Assembly: GCA_022575985.1 (NCBI GenBank)
Contig: JAKSXM010000007.1
Span: forward strand, 50,808,501-50,872,500
DNA: 64,000 nt
Source of the DNA: Anagrus nilaparvatae
Taxonomy: Eukaryota > Arthropoda > Insecta > Hymenoptera > Mymaridae
Direction of reading: 5' to 3'
Shown here: piece after piece, positions 51,233 through 64,000 of the stretch
Numbering within the stretch: position 1 is the stretch's first letter
Layout of the letters: every line of letters begins with the position of its first letter
Notes under the pieces: model-generated
What the model saw: only the letters and a program-made list of their open reading frames with translations
Database searches by the model: none
What the model was told of the DNA's origin: nothing
Position numbers and translations under genes: made by a program

Positions 51233-52610
51233 TACTATCGATCAAAAAAAGATGTGGACCTCTCGTATTTTTGAAATATTTTCCAGAAAAATGGTCCCAG
51301 AATGTTCGGGTAAAAAAAAATCTGTTGACAAATTATCCTTCAATCTCTGTGAAAAATTTTATGATTATAACTTTATTAGGAGGGGAGGAACAGCAATAAA
51401 TGCATCAAAAAAGTAAGAAAAAAAAAATTTTATTTTTTATGCCGTTTTTAAACGTTTAATTGGTGCATTAAAAATTATTTTAAATTAAACAAATTTTAAC
51501 TGCAGGTTCTTTAACCCTTTAACTTCAGGGGAGCGTTGGAATTTTCAAAAAATATTAACAAATAAATTGTTTATAACAATTTAAGCTAAAATAATGGCTT
51601 CTGCTTATCGTAGAAACGTAATTCTTTTTTTAAATGACAGGTAATCATACCTGGATTACAGTTTTAGAATTTGGTCAATGTCAGAATATTGGTTTGATAA
51701 CAGTATCCAAAAAACGAGTGAATTTTTATAAATAGAATGCGAATAAATAAGCCCCATTGTTCATTTATAATCTGATGAATAAAAAAGTTTATGACCTAAA
51801 CACCTGCCAATATCTTCATATTTTTTAAAGAAACAAGGTAAGCGAAGGCATTATTGAATACATATTATGATCAAGCCAAACGCATTTTTAATATAAATTA
51901 AGACCTTAATTAGACAAGAAAACTCTGAAAAGGGCATATATGCCTTAAATCTTGCTTAAATAGAAGTTTTTCCTGTCGATGTTGCAGGTTCCATATCTGT
52001 TACGCTTACCTTAATTCGTAAAAAAACTCAAGGATATTTGCGGGTCCTAAGATCATAAATTTTTTTATTCGTCAGGTTATTAATGAACAATGGGGTTTAT
52101 TTATTAGAATTCTATTCATAAAAATTCACTCGTTTTTTGGATACTGTTATCAAACCAATATTCTGACATTGACCAAATTCTAAAACTGTAATCCAGGTAT
52201 GATTACCTGTCATTTAAAAAAAGAATTACGTTTCTACGATAAGCAGAAGCCATTTTAGCTTAAATTGTTATAAACAATTTATTTGTTAATATTTTTTGAA
52301 AATTCCAACGCTCCCTTGAAGTTAAAGGGTTAAAGAACCTGCAGTTAAAATTTGTTTAATTTAAAATAATTTTTAATGCACCAATTAAACGTTTAAAAAC
52401 GGCATAAAAAATAAAATTTTTTTTTCTTACTTTTTTGATGCATTTATAGCTGTTCCTCCCCTCCTAATAAAGTTACAATCATAAAATTTTTCACAGAGAT
52501 TGAAGGATAATTTTTCAACAGATTTTTTTTTACCCGAACGTTCTGGGACCATTTTTCTGGAAAATATTTCAAAAATACGAGAGGTCCACATCTTTTTTTG
52601 ATCGATAGTA
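51233..52610. mobile_element. Large inverted-repeat (fold-back) element, arms about 560-590 bp
   Basis: The left arm begins TACTATCGATCAAAAAAAG at 51233 and runs to about 51825. The right arm is its near-identical inverse from about 52034 to 52610. The spacer is about 200 bp. Each arm carries the same 65-codon frame containing KKRCGPLVFLKYFPEKW, once per strand, with only a few residue changes and a shared stop. The peptide matches nothing I recognise, so the frame may be chance within a repeat. High arm identity over more than 500 bp indicates a recent fold-back duplication or ongoing gene conversion. Confidence 0.85.
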
Positions 52611-53297
52611 TGTAATAGGTTATTTGAGAATTTATATTATTCAAAGAAGCAACATTTTTCTTTTTTATAAAAAAAATATTTTAAGAATTTTAATTAATTT
52701 TAATAATTAATATTTAATGATCCATCGTACAAAAGATGAAAACAATTTCTTAGCTACTAAATTAATTTAATAAATCTGATTAAAAAATAAATGGTATTTT
52801 TTTGCTAATCTTTGAAGACAACGATAAACGATTTATAATTATATTATATTAGATTAAAAATCTTTTTGTAATTAGTAATTTTGAACTAAATTACAAAGTT
52901 TGAACAGAATCTCGCCACAGTGTGTATTCATCACAAATTTGAGATAAAATTTTTTCTCGCAAGTAAAATGATTTCTAAGGATTATATAAAGAGGACCTAA
53001 AAATTGATGGACAAAATTAAACAAATCAATTAAACCTAAGGACCTAAATCGCATACATGTATAACGCAAATATGGTTTATGAAATTAAAGTTAATTAAAA
53101 TTCATTTGCAAAGAAGTATTATTTTAATCTACAAAATATAAATCTAAATTTTCGAGTTTGCTGTCTTTGAAACGGTGACTATTTTTGAAAATATAATCTT
53201 ATATTGGAATTGATGTATGATTGAAATATGAGCTATTGGCTTTAAAACCGCCTATAGTTATTTTGTTTCTGTGATTCGTGGCAACGTTTTATAAAAT
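52611..53297. other. AT-rich DNA with a partial MITE
   Basis: At about 52910-52995 the inverse of the ACTTGCGAGAAAAA family end appears (ATAAAATTTTTTCTCGCAAG). Nothing else is recognised. Confidence 0.5.
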
Positions 53298-54647
53298 ATT
53301 AAGATTGAATCAGGTGGATGAAAATTATTGACAGTAGTCGGAGATATTAGCGCTTAAAATTTCCTTTATTTTTGATCTACCAATCAAGACTTTATTACAA
53401 CGCTTCTGATTTTAAAAATCTTTGAATATAATATTTAGAACATAATTTAACATCGATTCACCAAAAAAAATTTTAATTTCTAAAAATAGTATAAAATATT
53501 TTTTAAGATTTTTGATTTTTGACCTAACTTATAATTTTCAAAATATCGATTTATTCGGGAAAAAATTTAGAAAATAAAAAAATTTTTTCAGTAATTCGAT
53601 GCTAAATAATGTTCTAAATATAATACTCAAAGATTTTTAAAATCAGAAACTTTATAAAAAAGTCTAAATTAATATAGTAGGAAATTTGAAGCACTAATAT
53701 TAGTCAAGACGTCAGCAATATTAAATGCATCCAAAAATTTTTGGAGGTTTCTACCATTTTTGGATGACCAGTTTTGAGTAATGAACGCTATATTTAAAAA
53801 AATCGGCAAAAAATTAGCAAGGTAGGTAAATTCTTGAAAACATTTGCTAATTGAGCCTATTTTTAGTACTCTAGTAAGGTTTTCGGTATATCTGATCAAG
53901 ATTTTGAAGACAGATTTTTAAAAATCAAAATGGCGTATCTTAATCTCAGAAACGGCGATTTATGCTGTTTTATGAACATTTACGTTGTCTAGTAAGTTTT
54001 TCGGACCAGTTATCATGATTCAAGAGGTCATATGTTTAATTATCAAAATAGCGAGCTAAAAAATGGTAGATTCCTAACCTCAAAATCGGTAATAAATGCT
54101 ATTTTAAGCATTTTAACGTGTTGCATTATAAGTTTTTGGGGTCAGTGATCACGATTCTGACGTCAATTGTTTAATAATAAAATTAATATTAAAACTAATA
54201 ACTAACTGGTCCGAAAATCTTATTAGACAACGTAATTACGTAAATGTTCTTAAAACAGCAAAAATCGCCGTTTCTGAGGTTAGAAATACGCCATTTTGAT
54301 TTTTAAAAATCTGTCTTCAAAATTGTGATCAGCGACCCTGAAAACCTTACTGAGGTATTGAAAATAGGCTCAATTAGCAATTCTTTTTAAGAATTTACCT
54401 ATCTTGCTAATTTTTTGCCAATTTTTTATGATATAACGTTCGTTACTCAAAACTGGCCATCCGAAAATGGATGAAACCTTCAAAATCAGTTTTGGTGACC
54501 AAAAATACATACGTTTCACTGAGGTGGATCCATTCTCTTGCTGATAAAACTTTTGGATACATACATTGCTGACGCCTTGACTATATCTATACAAATCTTA
54601 AAACAAAAACGGCTAATTTTATCCACCTGATTCAATCTTAAATATGA
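53298..54647. mobile_element. Inverted-repeat element bounded by GATTGAATCAGGTGGAT
   Basis: The left end is ATTAAGATTGAATCAGGTGG and the right end is ATCCACCTGATTCAATCTTA. Internally, 53690-54010 and 54200-54600 are inverted diverged copies (GGCCATC..AAAACTGG, TTAGCAAG, GCTCAATTAGCAA, GACAACGTAA and others). A smaller inverted pair sits at about 53400-53470 and 53575-53650. No open frame of interest is seen. It is older and more diverged than the 51233-52610 palindrome. Confidence 0.7.
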
Positions 54648-57444
54648 AATAAAATTTAAATAAAAAAAATAATTAATATTAAATTTGAAAGTCCTACTTT
54701 TTAAAGTAAAAACTAATGCTAATTATTAAAATTTCAAAAAGCTTTTTATTATAAAATAGATAAAATATAAATTATAAAATTATTAGCATGACAAGAAAAT
54801 TAACTTGGAACATCTCTATAGGGAGGTGGTACCGTGGAAATCTTAAAATCAAGAGCAGGGTCAAATGTTTCCGATTTAAGGGGGGGGGGTTCAAATGGGA
54901 ATTATAATAATTTTATTTTTGGGACTTAAAAATTGTTTAGAGCCTTAGAATGTTTTTGATTTAGGGACATAGATTAATACGCGTTTATAGAATCAGAATA
55001 ATTGGGTTTAGAATCTTAACATTTAGTAAAGGTGATAATTTTAAAAATAGTAAATTATATTGTAATTTTTGTGTCTATGCTCAGCTGTAAGAAAACATGT
55101 TCCATGAATTTTGGTTGAATTCACACAAACCAGTTATAAATTTTAAAATTAGATGTATATACCCATATAAAAATTTACTATGTAATATGAAAATGTAAAA
55201 ACTTAATAAAATGCATTAGATGCTATGCTAATAAAATAAATTAAAGTTAAAACAAAAAGAAAACTTAGAGCTTGTATTAAAAGTGTTAATAAGTAGATCG
55301 TCTTATAAAGTACTGCAACAAAAGTTCAAAGCTCAAACTGCAGGACTCTTAGAGTACTTAATGGCTTGGAAGCAGAAATACATACAAATACTTTCGTATC
55401 TTTGCTAAAAACTTGTCTATACATAAAAAATGTGTACATTTTCTAATGTAACTACATTTTAACTTTTTCATTCTCTATCAACTTGTATATTCCTTTTTTA
55501 GCTTTTCAACCCTAAAGAAAATTATAATAACCAAATGTTTAAATCAGCTTAAGCTTTTGCTTTAACTTGGTTTTCGCGACCTGCGTTCCCATGTAAACAC
55601 GGAAGTGTCCGATGTTAGCGAGAAAACGAGGGATTCATGAATCCCAGATGCAAAGAGGATTAAAACACATACACGTTTATATATTTTATACTTGTAAATT
55701 TATACACTAGACATTTAGATATATACTAAATGCACCCCCTAAAGCAAAAGCTAAAGTAATACTCTATCTCTCTATATATATATGTATATCATTATATATG
55801 AAGCAAAATTCGCGAGAGTTTATATATATATATATATATATAGACCAAAATTTAGCCGCATACGCTCGCAATTTAGGATTATCTCTCTTTCACAACGAAA
55901 ACAAATGCCCTTTCAAGCTAATACTAAAAGTAACTGCTTGCAAGCTTTACTCTTAAATAAACCATTTCTCTCTAACGTTACTTAAATATGCTAGTTAAAA
56001 CTTAAAGAGCTTAATTTACACTGCTGTAAAACATATATATTAATGCAAAAAATTATGACAAAATATTAATATGCTTATATTTAAATATTTAACAATTTTT
56101 TAAAAATTTAACCTATAAAATATAAGAAAATTTATTAAATAAATTATGTTAATGGTAAATTGTAAATTATTTATTATAATCTTTTGATGGTTTATTTAAA
56201 AGCTTTTAAAATAATATTTTATAAAATATGTTTTTATTAAGGTAGGATATAATTAATAAATCGCGGTTTTTTAGCTTAAAAAAAAATAATTGACTTTTAG
56301 CTATAGAATTTATTAGATTTTAAGTATATCAAAACGCATGAAATTATTTCTGCTTTCCAGGTTAATTGTATAGATATAACTCTTTTGAGTGAAAATTTCA
56401 TCTTTCTAGGCCTCAAACTACCCGAACTATTCAATTTTATTTAAAACCCTAGAAATCATAAATTTAATGAAGCTTAAAAAAACATTCTTAGCTTAAAGAT
56501 CTAGTAAAGCAAAATTTTTTATCTCGTTGGTGGAATTGAATTTTTTGAATGAAATTATACTTTTACAAAAAAATTTTTAAATTAGAGTGGAACGTTCAGA
56601 TATGTTCCAATTTAATCGAGTTTAAAACGACCTTGCTGGACAATAAGAGAAAATTAAAAACACTTCCCACTAGAATTTTCCGCGGAATCCAAATTTTTGG
56701 TCAGATTTTTAATTGGTCACGTGATTTGCTAGGAAATTTGAAATTTGTAAAAAATGAACTTTTGAAAGCTGCTATTTTTTGATCTATAGAGCTCTCTAAA
56801 AGCAATGTCCCGACGAAATTTTTTTTGCCAAATAATATAAAGTTTAAGGAAAAAATTAAGCCTGGTTAGAAGATTTTTCGCTAATAGGCATTTGAAAAAT
56901 GGATAGCCAAGGAAATTAAATAAATAAAAATTTATCCCTTATTTTTTTTACTTTTTTTATAAGAGTTCAAAACTCAAAAATAGCTGCTGAAAAACGAGAT
57001 TTCACTTTGGGAGGCTAAAAATTGGACAGATGACTTATTTTTTATAGTACTTTCAGAAAAAAGCACTTTTGGGCTGTTTTAATGACCCGACCATACATTT
57101 CATACACATTTAAAAATGTCTAATCTAAAAATAAGAAAAACTGTTTTAAAAAATTAAAATTAAATTTTTTATTGTTTGTTATCAGTGTTATTTATTTCAT
57201 TTTTTTTTATACCAGTAATTTAAATTTTATTTTATGTTAATCTTTGTTTTATGTAAAATTATTTAGTTTTCTTCGTGACTTGTAATAATTATAGAAGCAT
57301 AAATTTACTGTTTTATGAAATAATTATCAAGTCTTTTTGAGAAAGCATGAATTTTTGTAAAAATATACGATATAAATAATAATGTAAAAAATTTTATTAG
57401 TTTGTATTATAAAAAACCGTTAAAAGTAATCATTTTTGTACAAT
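54648..57444. other. AT-rich non-coding DNA upstream of the protease gene
   Basis: No gene is seen. A G run is at about 54882-54890, within a minisatellite-related segment. An (AT)n run lies at 55820-55842. A more balanced block with CGCGACCTGCGTTCCCATG and AAACACGGAAGTGTCCGATG lies at about 55570-55625. The segment about 56850-57090 has a related copy near 63770-63930. Confidence 0.5.
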
Positions 57445-58645
57445 ATGAATATACCGCAAATAATAAAAATATTAATTTTAGGTAAAGATAAAAATATTAC
57501 TATATAACTTTGTATCTATTTTAATGACCAAAATTAGAAAATTATTTAATGAATTTATTGAACTAGAGAGCTAATTAAATAAATTTATGATTTATTAAAC
57601 TAGACATGATAAGTGCAATCATTTTTTTAATTTTTAACTTATCAAGCAAATTTTTTCAAAAAAAATAAAAAAATGACAAAAATTAGATTAAAAGAATTAG
57701 ATTAGAAAAAATTGATTCAATTTTTTTTTAAAGAAAAATTTTATTTAAAATATTCTTTAAAAATAATACTTTATTTTTTATTTGTATTTTAAGTTTATGG
57801 TACATCCTTTGCTAGTGATGAGGCTGATGATAACTCTATTGTATCACTATTCATTAACGGTAAATATTTATACGAATTAATTAAAAAATTTGACTCTAAA
57901 ACAGAATCTTTTTCTTTATTAAGAATTAAGAGAAGATGATGTACATTATGTTAATGATATTAGTCAATTTCCATTTATGGTTGGGGTTAAAAATAATAAG
58001 ACTGGCATGCATTGTGGAGGTAGTATAATATCAGAATATTATGTTCTAACAGCTGGTCATTGTGTAAGTAGTTCAGATCCTAACGACTATTATCTAAAAA
58101 GTCAATCTGTACATAAATATCACCCAGGAGAACGTCATGCACTAAGTAAGATAATAAGACATGAAAACTATAAACTTCTTGATGATAAAGTAACAGCGAT
58201 AAATGATATTGCTTTGATAAAAACAATGTATCCATTTAAATTTTATAACAAACTTCAACCAATTGGATTGTTCAGTTCTAATGAAGATTTACCAGAAAAT
58301 CAAAATGGAACCATTATTGCATGGGGACCTATAAGTTTAAATAACAACAGAGCACAGTTAAAATTTTTTGAATTACCAATTTTGTCGAAAAATATATGTA
58401 ATCAAGTATATTTGGAGTCTTACGGTGGTATTCTAGAAGGACAATTTTGTGCTGGTTTAACAGGGGATAAAGGTGAGAGAAATGTTTACCCTGGAGATTC
58501 AGGAAGTCCTCTTGTCATAAATGAAAAAGTTGCAGGGGTAGCAAGTTGGACTAGAGAACCTTATGGTTTACCAAATAGTCCAACTGTATTCACTGAAGTA
58601 AGTAAATATCGGACTTGGATTGATCAAAACATTGCAATAAATTAA
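57445..58645 (+). CDS. Secreted S1-family (chymotrypsin-like) serine protease, three exons, 274 aa
   Basis: Exons are 57445-57481, 57794-57859 and 57924-58645. The donors (TTAG|GTAAAG, ACG|GTAAAT), acceptors (TATTTTAAG, TTATTAAG) and phases agree. The first exon plus the start of the second gives a signal peptide, MNIPQIIKILILVYGTSFAS. The protease domain follows: TAGHC (His about 80), NDIALIK (Asp about 129), CGGSII with the usual first disulfide (Cys 65-81), IAWGPIS, a Cys193-Cys210 pair, and GDSGSPL (Ser about 227). It should be secreted and cleave peptide bonds extracellularly, for example in gut, haemolymph or venom; the tissue is unknown. Oddities are GDSGSP instead of GDSGGP, Asn in place of the Asp189 of trypsins, loss of the Cys191-Cys220 disulfide, and a FINE sequence instead of a clear Arg-Ile-Val-Gly-Gly activation site. 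The triad is intact. Specificity is unlikely to be tryptic. The first exons are supported by phase and signal-peptide sense rather than by similarity. Confidence 0.87.
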
Positions 58646-60659
58646 TAAATTAACAGATTAAAAACTAATATTATGGAATAAAATTAATTTTAAATATTTG
58701 TAAAAATCCATTATAATTTCGAAGTTTATTAAAATTTGTCTGCATTTTTTATATTAGATCTATTTATCTTGATATTATTAGCTAAACCTACGTTTCGAAA
58801 AAACAAAAGTAACATGGTTTTTTCTTAAAACTAAAAATAATTTCCAGGTTGAATGTGCAATGTATTTAATTGCACTCTTTAGAAGTAATTAAATTAGCCT
58901 AACAAGAGGAGTTCAATGGATCAGTTTATTATTTAAAAAAAAGTACCAGGAACCATACGTTTTTACCAATGGGTCTTCTGGGTCTAGAAACGCAGGGCTC
59001 AATTTTATAAGAAAGGGATTTTTAGGTTATGTTTAAAATATTGATGTAACCTTGTTTCTTACCCTATAAACTTCCAATTGATATTCTTTTTGTGTTAGTA
59101 TCACCTTTCAAACCCCATAACTCGCAATTATTTATATGTATTTCTTTAACCGTTATAGTCAATAAACCAAATGTCCATTTTTGGTACAAAACAACTAATT
59201 TTTGACGAAAATAAGTTTTATAGAGCCTAATATTTCCAGTCTTTCATTTAGTTGTACTACTCACCCCCTTGCTTACAAAAGATACCCTCAGAAAGGTTTA
59301 TAAAATTAACAGCATGTTTACTTGATTTTTTTTTCTCTCTTTTGGGAATCCTAGTTATTTCAAAAATTCTTTGAAAATTTTCCCTACTTTAAGAGTTGAT
59401 ATCTCATTTCTTACAGACTTCGGAAATAAAAAGAGCTACCCAAATTTCCTACTAGGTAAGAATTTCAGCCTAAAATGTACTTTTTTTATTACCGAAAAAT
59501 TCAAGGGTCCAATTAAAAAGTCCCTTTTACCCTAAAATTTATTTAGATTAATTGAATACGTCAGGTTTGAAAAATTAACTATTTATAAAATTTTAAAATA
59601 AGTGATTGCGGAAAAAAAACTAACAATTGACCCGTAATTGCTAATTTTTCAAATACTTACTTTTGTCATTTAGTAGTAATAAGGATAAAATTTAAATCTC
59701 CTAATAATTAGAGTATTGTGTATCAAAAAAATGTAGAGCCAAAAATTGTAGGATTGATCTCGCAAAGCTATTTGAGACATTCATAACTATGAATCTTAGA
59801 TTTCAATTATTTTTGGGTATTTGTAAATTACAATTTAGTCAGTGATGTTTTAGTCCAGAAAGTTTCAAATTTATTGAGTACATTTATATCATTAATATTT
59901 AAAGTTAAAAGTATTATATATTTTATTTACGTAGAATGTACGTAGAAAAATATTTTTTGATAAACAAGCTTTTGTTTGAGCATCGCTGATTTAATATACC
60001 AACTTTTATATATACTCAAAATATATTTGTATTATAACAAGAGAGAAAAAGCTCTATATAAAACCGAATCCAATCCTGATTGACGTGGAGGATAAAAAAA
60101 AAGGGGAAAAAAAGTATCTTCGTGGATTATCTTTGGCGCCACTAACACGATCCATGAATGTCTGCTTGTTTTAGTGCAACACGCGAATATTCAGGATAGA
60201 TTGTTCTTGTTATATAAAAAAATTTTTTATTTTATTTTATTTTTATGCGTGTGTGTGAATATGTTTTAGCAAAATGTTTTATATAGTATTTGAACATAAT
60301 ATTTACCAGTCATCGTCTTCAATATCTTTTTTGATACGTGTATAACTAAATGAAAAAAAAAGAGCAGAATTTTAAGTAATAAATACTCGTATAAAAAATT
60401 TAATGGTTAATTTTAATTTTTTTGTTATTTTTTACTTTATTATTGATTAAGTTTTAAAGTCTATAGTCAGCTTTCCAGTATTTCGTTCTGTAATCAAAAT
60501 AACAACTTCTTAATATTCAAAGACGTTCTATTAATTAATTAAATTAATTAGGCCTTTAAGTTTATAATATTATTAACTCAGGTCGAATTTCAATCACTCG
60601 CTATTCACTAATGTAAAATTTAAAAAGTAAATGATGATTAGTAATCAAAATATTTCAAA
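58646..60659. other. AT-rich DNA with an old repeat related to 44250-44800
   Basis: The stretch 58940-59540 shares segments with 44250-44800. A balanced, non-repetitive block at about 60060-60200 includes TGACGTGGAGGAT and TTTGGCGCCACTAAC. No coding frame is supported. Confidence 0.5.
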
Positions 60660-63600
60660 CAAGCAGTTTCACTTGTAAGATTTACCTGGCATCTATCCAG
60701 AGGAAAGGGGGAGGGCAAAAGGGACCCCCCTCCCCCACCCACCTTATCATTATTAGGTTCCAGCCCACCCAAAAATTTTATAGTTCCTTCCGAAAAATAT
60801 TTCTAGATACGTGCCTGAATTACTATTATGTACAAAAAAAATACCCTAGAAAAAACGATTCACATGGTTTCTTCAAAGGCCCATAAAGGGAGATATCATG
60901 AGACCAATTCAAGTTTTTTGATTTGGTTTTCAGGGTAAGTTAAGGGGTCTTATAAGTTTGTAACGCTTTTCACAATTCGAATTTGGAAACCCCTAACCTT
61001 TTCATTATCTTACATTCTGATTTTCCTCGTTATATAGTCTTTAGAAATTATTTTACTTGCGAGAAAATTTGTATCCAGAATTCATGATAAAAGTACATGT
61101 TAACACAGTTTCCATTTTTACCGTAAAAACAGCTAATTTTTTAATATTTTATAATTGCGTACATTTTATTTAACAGGTAAGGGATCATTCATGCAATTTA
61201 AATATACAATCAATATACAATTAAAAAAAAAATTAATCTTTAACATAAAAATATGTTTTTTGTAATTTGTTCATCAGCCCAAAAACAGTCCAGTTTTCAA
61301 TATTTTCTATTGTTGTTACCACAACATTAATTCAGTAAAATCACAGTTTAGGGTCTTTATTAGTTACTGACCGTCATCAGTTTCAGTCAATATATATTTT
61401 TGGGTCACTTATCACAAATCTTAAGATTCTTCCTACTAGAAATTGGCGTCTTACCCTTTAATTAGCAAAAACTACATAGCAACGCTATCCTTGTGAAGGG
61501 TATTTTTTGCTAATTTAAGGGTGAAATATTAATTATTCATTAAAAAATCACCAAAATTCCCATATGAACCAAATTATTTTCTCTTAAGGAGAAATTTTCG
61601 GTCCCATAAGAAATAATAGTATTTTCAAGCTCTCAGTGACAAAAACTAGGAGTGATTAAATAAGCTTTGACTTTGAGAATTTTTTGTTTAATTGCAAATA
61701 ATTTCACCTGGTAATAAAAACTCTATAAGCTATTTTTAAAAATAACTGCCAGGGTAATAAGTATTTTATGAATTTAAAACATTATGGTAACATCTGGAAA
61801 AATTGCCTGAAGCTACTAGTTGGGCTTATTTTTGCCTTATCACCTATTTTTATGTACAATTTAAAAACTATTTTTAGGCAAATATTAGAGTCACAAGCGG
61901 TTCGAATTCGACTCCTGAGAAGTTGAAAGAAATTATTTTTTTTAACATGGAGTAGGTATGAAATCTGAAAAAAAAAATTAATATTTTTTAAATTAGCAAA
62001 TAAAAGAAATTATTGTAAAAAAATGTCCCGCTTTGATAACCAGAATTCTAATCATATACATTGATAAATAAACAAATAAATATTTTCAAATTTCTGTATA
62101 TTCATCTTAATTTAATTTATCATAAATAATTTATTCAAGTCATTATCATCATTTTATTTATTTATTTAGAAAATTAAAATAAACAGTTATATTTAATGTA
62201 AAAAATATATTTTTAAAATATAATTACCATTTAATTATTAAACTGACTTGATTCTACAAAATTTATAGCCTAAAGCTGAATTATAAACTTACACAATGAC
62301 AACAAAAAAGCACCTGTGAAAAATAATCTAGACCGGTTACTATAATACATGATGACAATGTCAACGTAAAAATGATGGCTTCTATATAGAGGATATATAT
62401 TTTTTAAGACATTAGTAACAAAAATTATATTTTTTTGCATTCGTTTTATAATAACTTATAGATGACCTTACTATATTTATGACTACCGCTATTTTAAATT
62501 TTAAATTTCTCTTTTGTGCATGGTGGTACTACCACATACTAAGTGTAAAATTATTTGATTTGCAAAGTCATTCTCACATTCGATGAGTTGAGATTGTCAT
62601 TTGAGGTAAAACTTTTTTTTCTACTAGTTTTGGTAAGATTTTTTATTTCTTATCTTGACAGATACATAAATATTAATTTATAAGAAATCATATTACGGTA
62701 CTGTAAATAGTGCATTTTCATTCTTTTACTATTAAAATTATGTTACTTAAATTTTTTTTACACATTTAATTTAATTTTTGCTTATTAATCTCAATTGTAT
62801 CTATACCATAAAAGAAAATCACATAGTTAAATTTTCAATTCGGATTTTCATTTTCCCTGAGGCTTATTAATGGGTCATTTATAAATTATTTGCTAAATGA
62901 CCAACGTTTTCTTGAATTCATCATTACTATATAATTCTGAACGACAACATTATTTTCATCTCACATTATAATATATTTAAGAATAAAATTTTTAAAATTA
63001 TAGAAAACTGACAGTTATAAAAATTTTATCAAATTCGCAGTCAGGCCAACTTTTGGGGCGAATTTTAGCAAATTTAATTATGCCGAACTTTATTTTGGCT
63101 TATTTAAAAAATCAAACTGTTGTGATACCAGAAGTCCATTAACCAACAACAAAAATTATTCGGTTAATCGAATAAAATTAAATGAATTAACAAGAATTAC
63201 GTCGGTTGGAGACTTTTGAACTTTTTTGGAACTCTTAAAATTAAAAAGAACTAAAAAACCAATTTTTAAGCCACAAAAACTTTTGAAAAAATAAGACATT
63301 TTCCGAAAATTCGTGAAACAGTAAATTCCTTACCTGAAATAGGTCAGTGAAAAAAGGAAAAAAAATTTTTGCTTCGGTGCAATTACCTGAACTACAAGAT
63401 ATATCTTTTATATATCATATATCTTCTACTCAAATTAAAAGCATTAGTAATTATGTAAAATATTTTTACACAGTTCAATGCGGATAACACGTAATCAGAG
63501 TAAGCCTAATGATCGTGTCTTCAAATCAGTTCTAAAGTATGTTTTTCCTGCAAGTTATTTTAAAAACAAACCTTACTGTTATTTTTTAGCTTCTGCGGTT

Positions 63601-64000
63601 CAATTATAAATTTTTGGCGGCACATTTTCATTTTTTGACGTTTGTAAAATAGAAGAGATAATTTTTTTATTTATTCTGTAAAAAAGTCGCAAAAATTTTA
63701 GATCCGGACAGAAAATATCTCGTAAAATTCAAATTTCTCTATTTAAAAAATTTATTTCTCTATTTTTAAAAATCCTGAATAATGAAAATGGCCATAAAGT
63801 ATCAAGAATTGAACCTTAGGAGCTAAAAAATGATAAGAAGGCTTATTTTTAGAAGCATTTCTGAAAAAAAAGTACTTTGGAACCGATTAGAATACCCGAC
63901 CATTAACTCTATACGCATAATATTTTGTTTACAAAAAAATGGAACAAGGATAAAAATCAAAAAGAAACCTTTATGCCTAAATTTTACGCCTGAACAGTCA
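60660..64000. other. AT-rich DNA with repeat fragments to the window end
   Basis: A partial copy of the ACTTGCGAGAAAAA MITE family lies at 61032-61125. A short C-rich stretch lies at about 60724-60742. At 61894-61922 the sequence AGCGGTTCGAATTCGACTCC resembles an isolated polymerase III B box, but no A box is seen at the right distance. No gene is recognised. Confidence 0.45.

Noticed and set aside
51202..51399. 65-codon frame repeated on the opposite strand at 52444-52644, as a possible gene pair
   Set aside because: The two frames are simply the two arms of the palindrome; no start context or domain, so coding is not supported.
61894..61922. GGTTCGAATTCGACTCC as a tRNA T arm
   Set aside because: No matching A box or acceptor stem at the right distance.
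1..64000. CRISPR arrays, bacterial operons, Shine-Dalgarno sites
   Set aside because: The window is eukaryotic nuclear DNA with spliced genes; the tandem arrays lack the repeat-spacer pattern of CRISPR.

Overview
This is a very A+T-rich, repeat-laden piece of a eukaryotic nuclear genome. Coding exons are split by short GT..AG introns (about 60 to 550 nt where both ends can be seen), there are no operons or ribosome binding sites, and intergenic DNA is full of palindromic MITE-like repeats and microsatellites. The secreted S1 protease, compact introns and base composition suggest an insect, perhaps a hymenopteran such as a parasitoid wasp. The species guess is inference only.

Four protein-coding units can be supported. 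(1) 16502-17834 (+): the last two coding exons of a Ser/Thr-Pro-rich, transcription-factor-like protein with an FxFP-type MAP-kinase docking motif. Its start and any DNA-binding domain lie upstream, probably outside the window, so much of 1-16501 may be intron. (2) and (3) 22420-29451: a complete DNA transposon of about 7.0 kb with nearly identical inverted termini of about 255 bp. It carries two divergent genes: a CACTA/EnSpm (TNP2-like) transposase on the minus strand (838 aa after adding two upstream exons) and, on the plus strand, a five-exon gene for a 734-aa protein with an Arg/Ser repeat array and a C-terminal BEN-type domain. All reading frames are open and the termini almost match, so the copy looks young and perhaps autonomous. 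(4) 57445-58645 (+): a three-exon secreted S1 serine protease of 274 aa with an intact catalytic triad but an unusual S1 pocket and activation region.

Layout: 1-16501 is AT-rich DNA with palindromic elements near 3.0, 3.5, 8.7, 10.2, 11.2 and 13.0 kb. 16502-17834 holds the terminal exons, followed by a probable 3' UTR. 18310-22419 has no recognisable gene. 22420-29451 is the transposon. 29452-57444 is gene-poor and repeat-dense: a duplicated 0.55-kb unit at 30.9 and 39.4 kb, a T-rich tandem array at 40.5-42.1 kb, a 24-bp minisatellite at 49.8 kb, and two kilobase-scale inverted repeats at 51.2 and 53.3 kb. The protease follows, then more AT-rich repeat-bearing DNA to 64000.

The most interesting system is the transposon. 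A CACTA-type transposase is paired with an RS-repeat/BEN protein across one shared intergenic region, and the termini are packed with copies of a CCCATATATGGG-type palindrome that could be binding sites for either protein.
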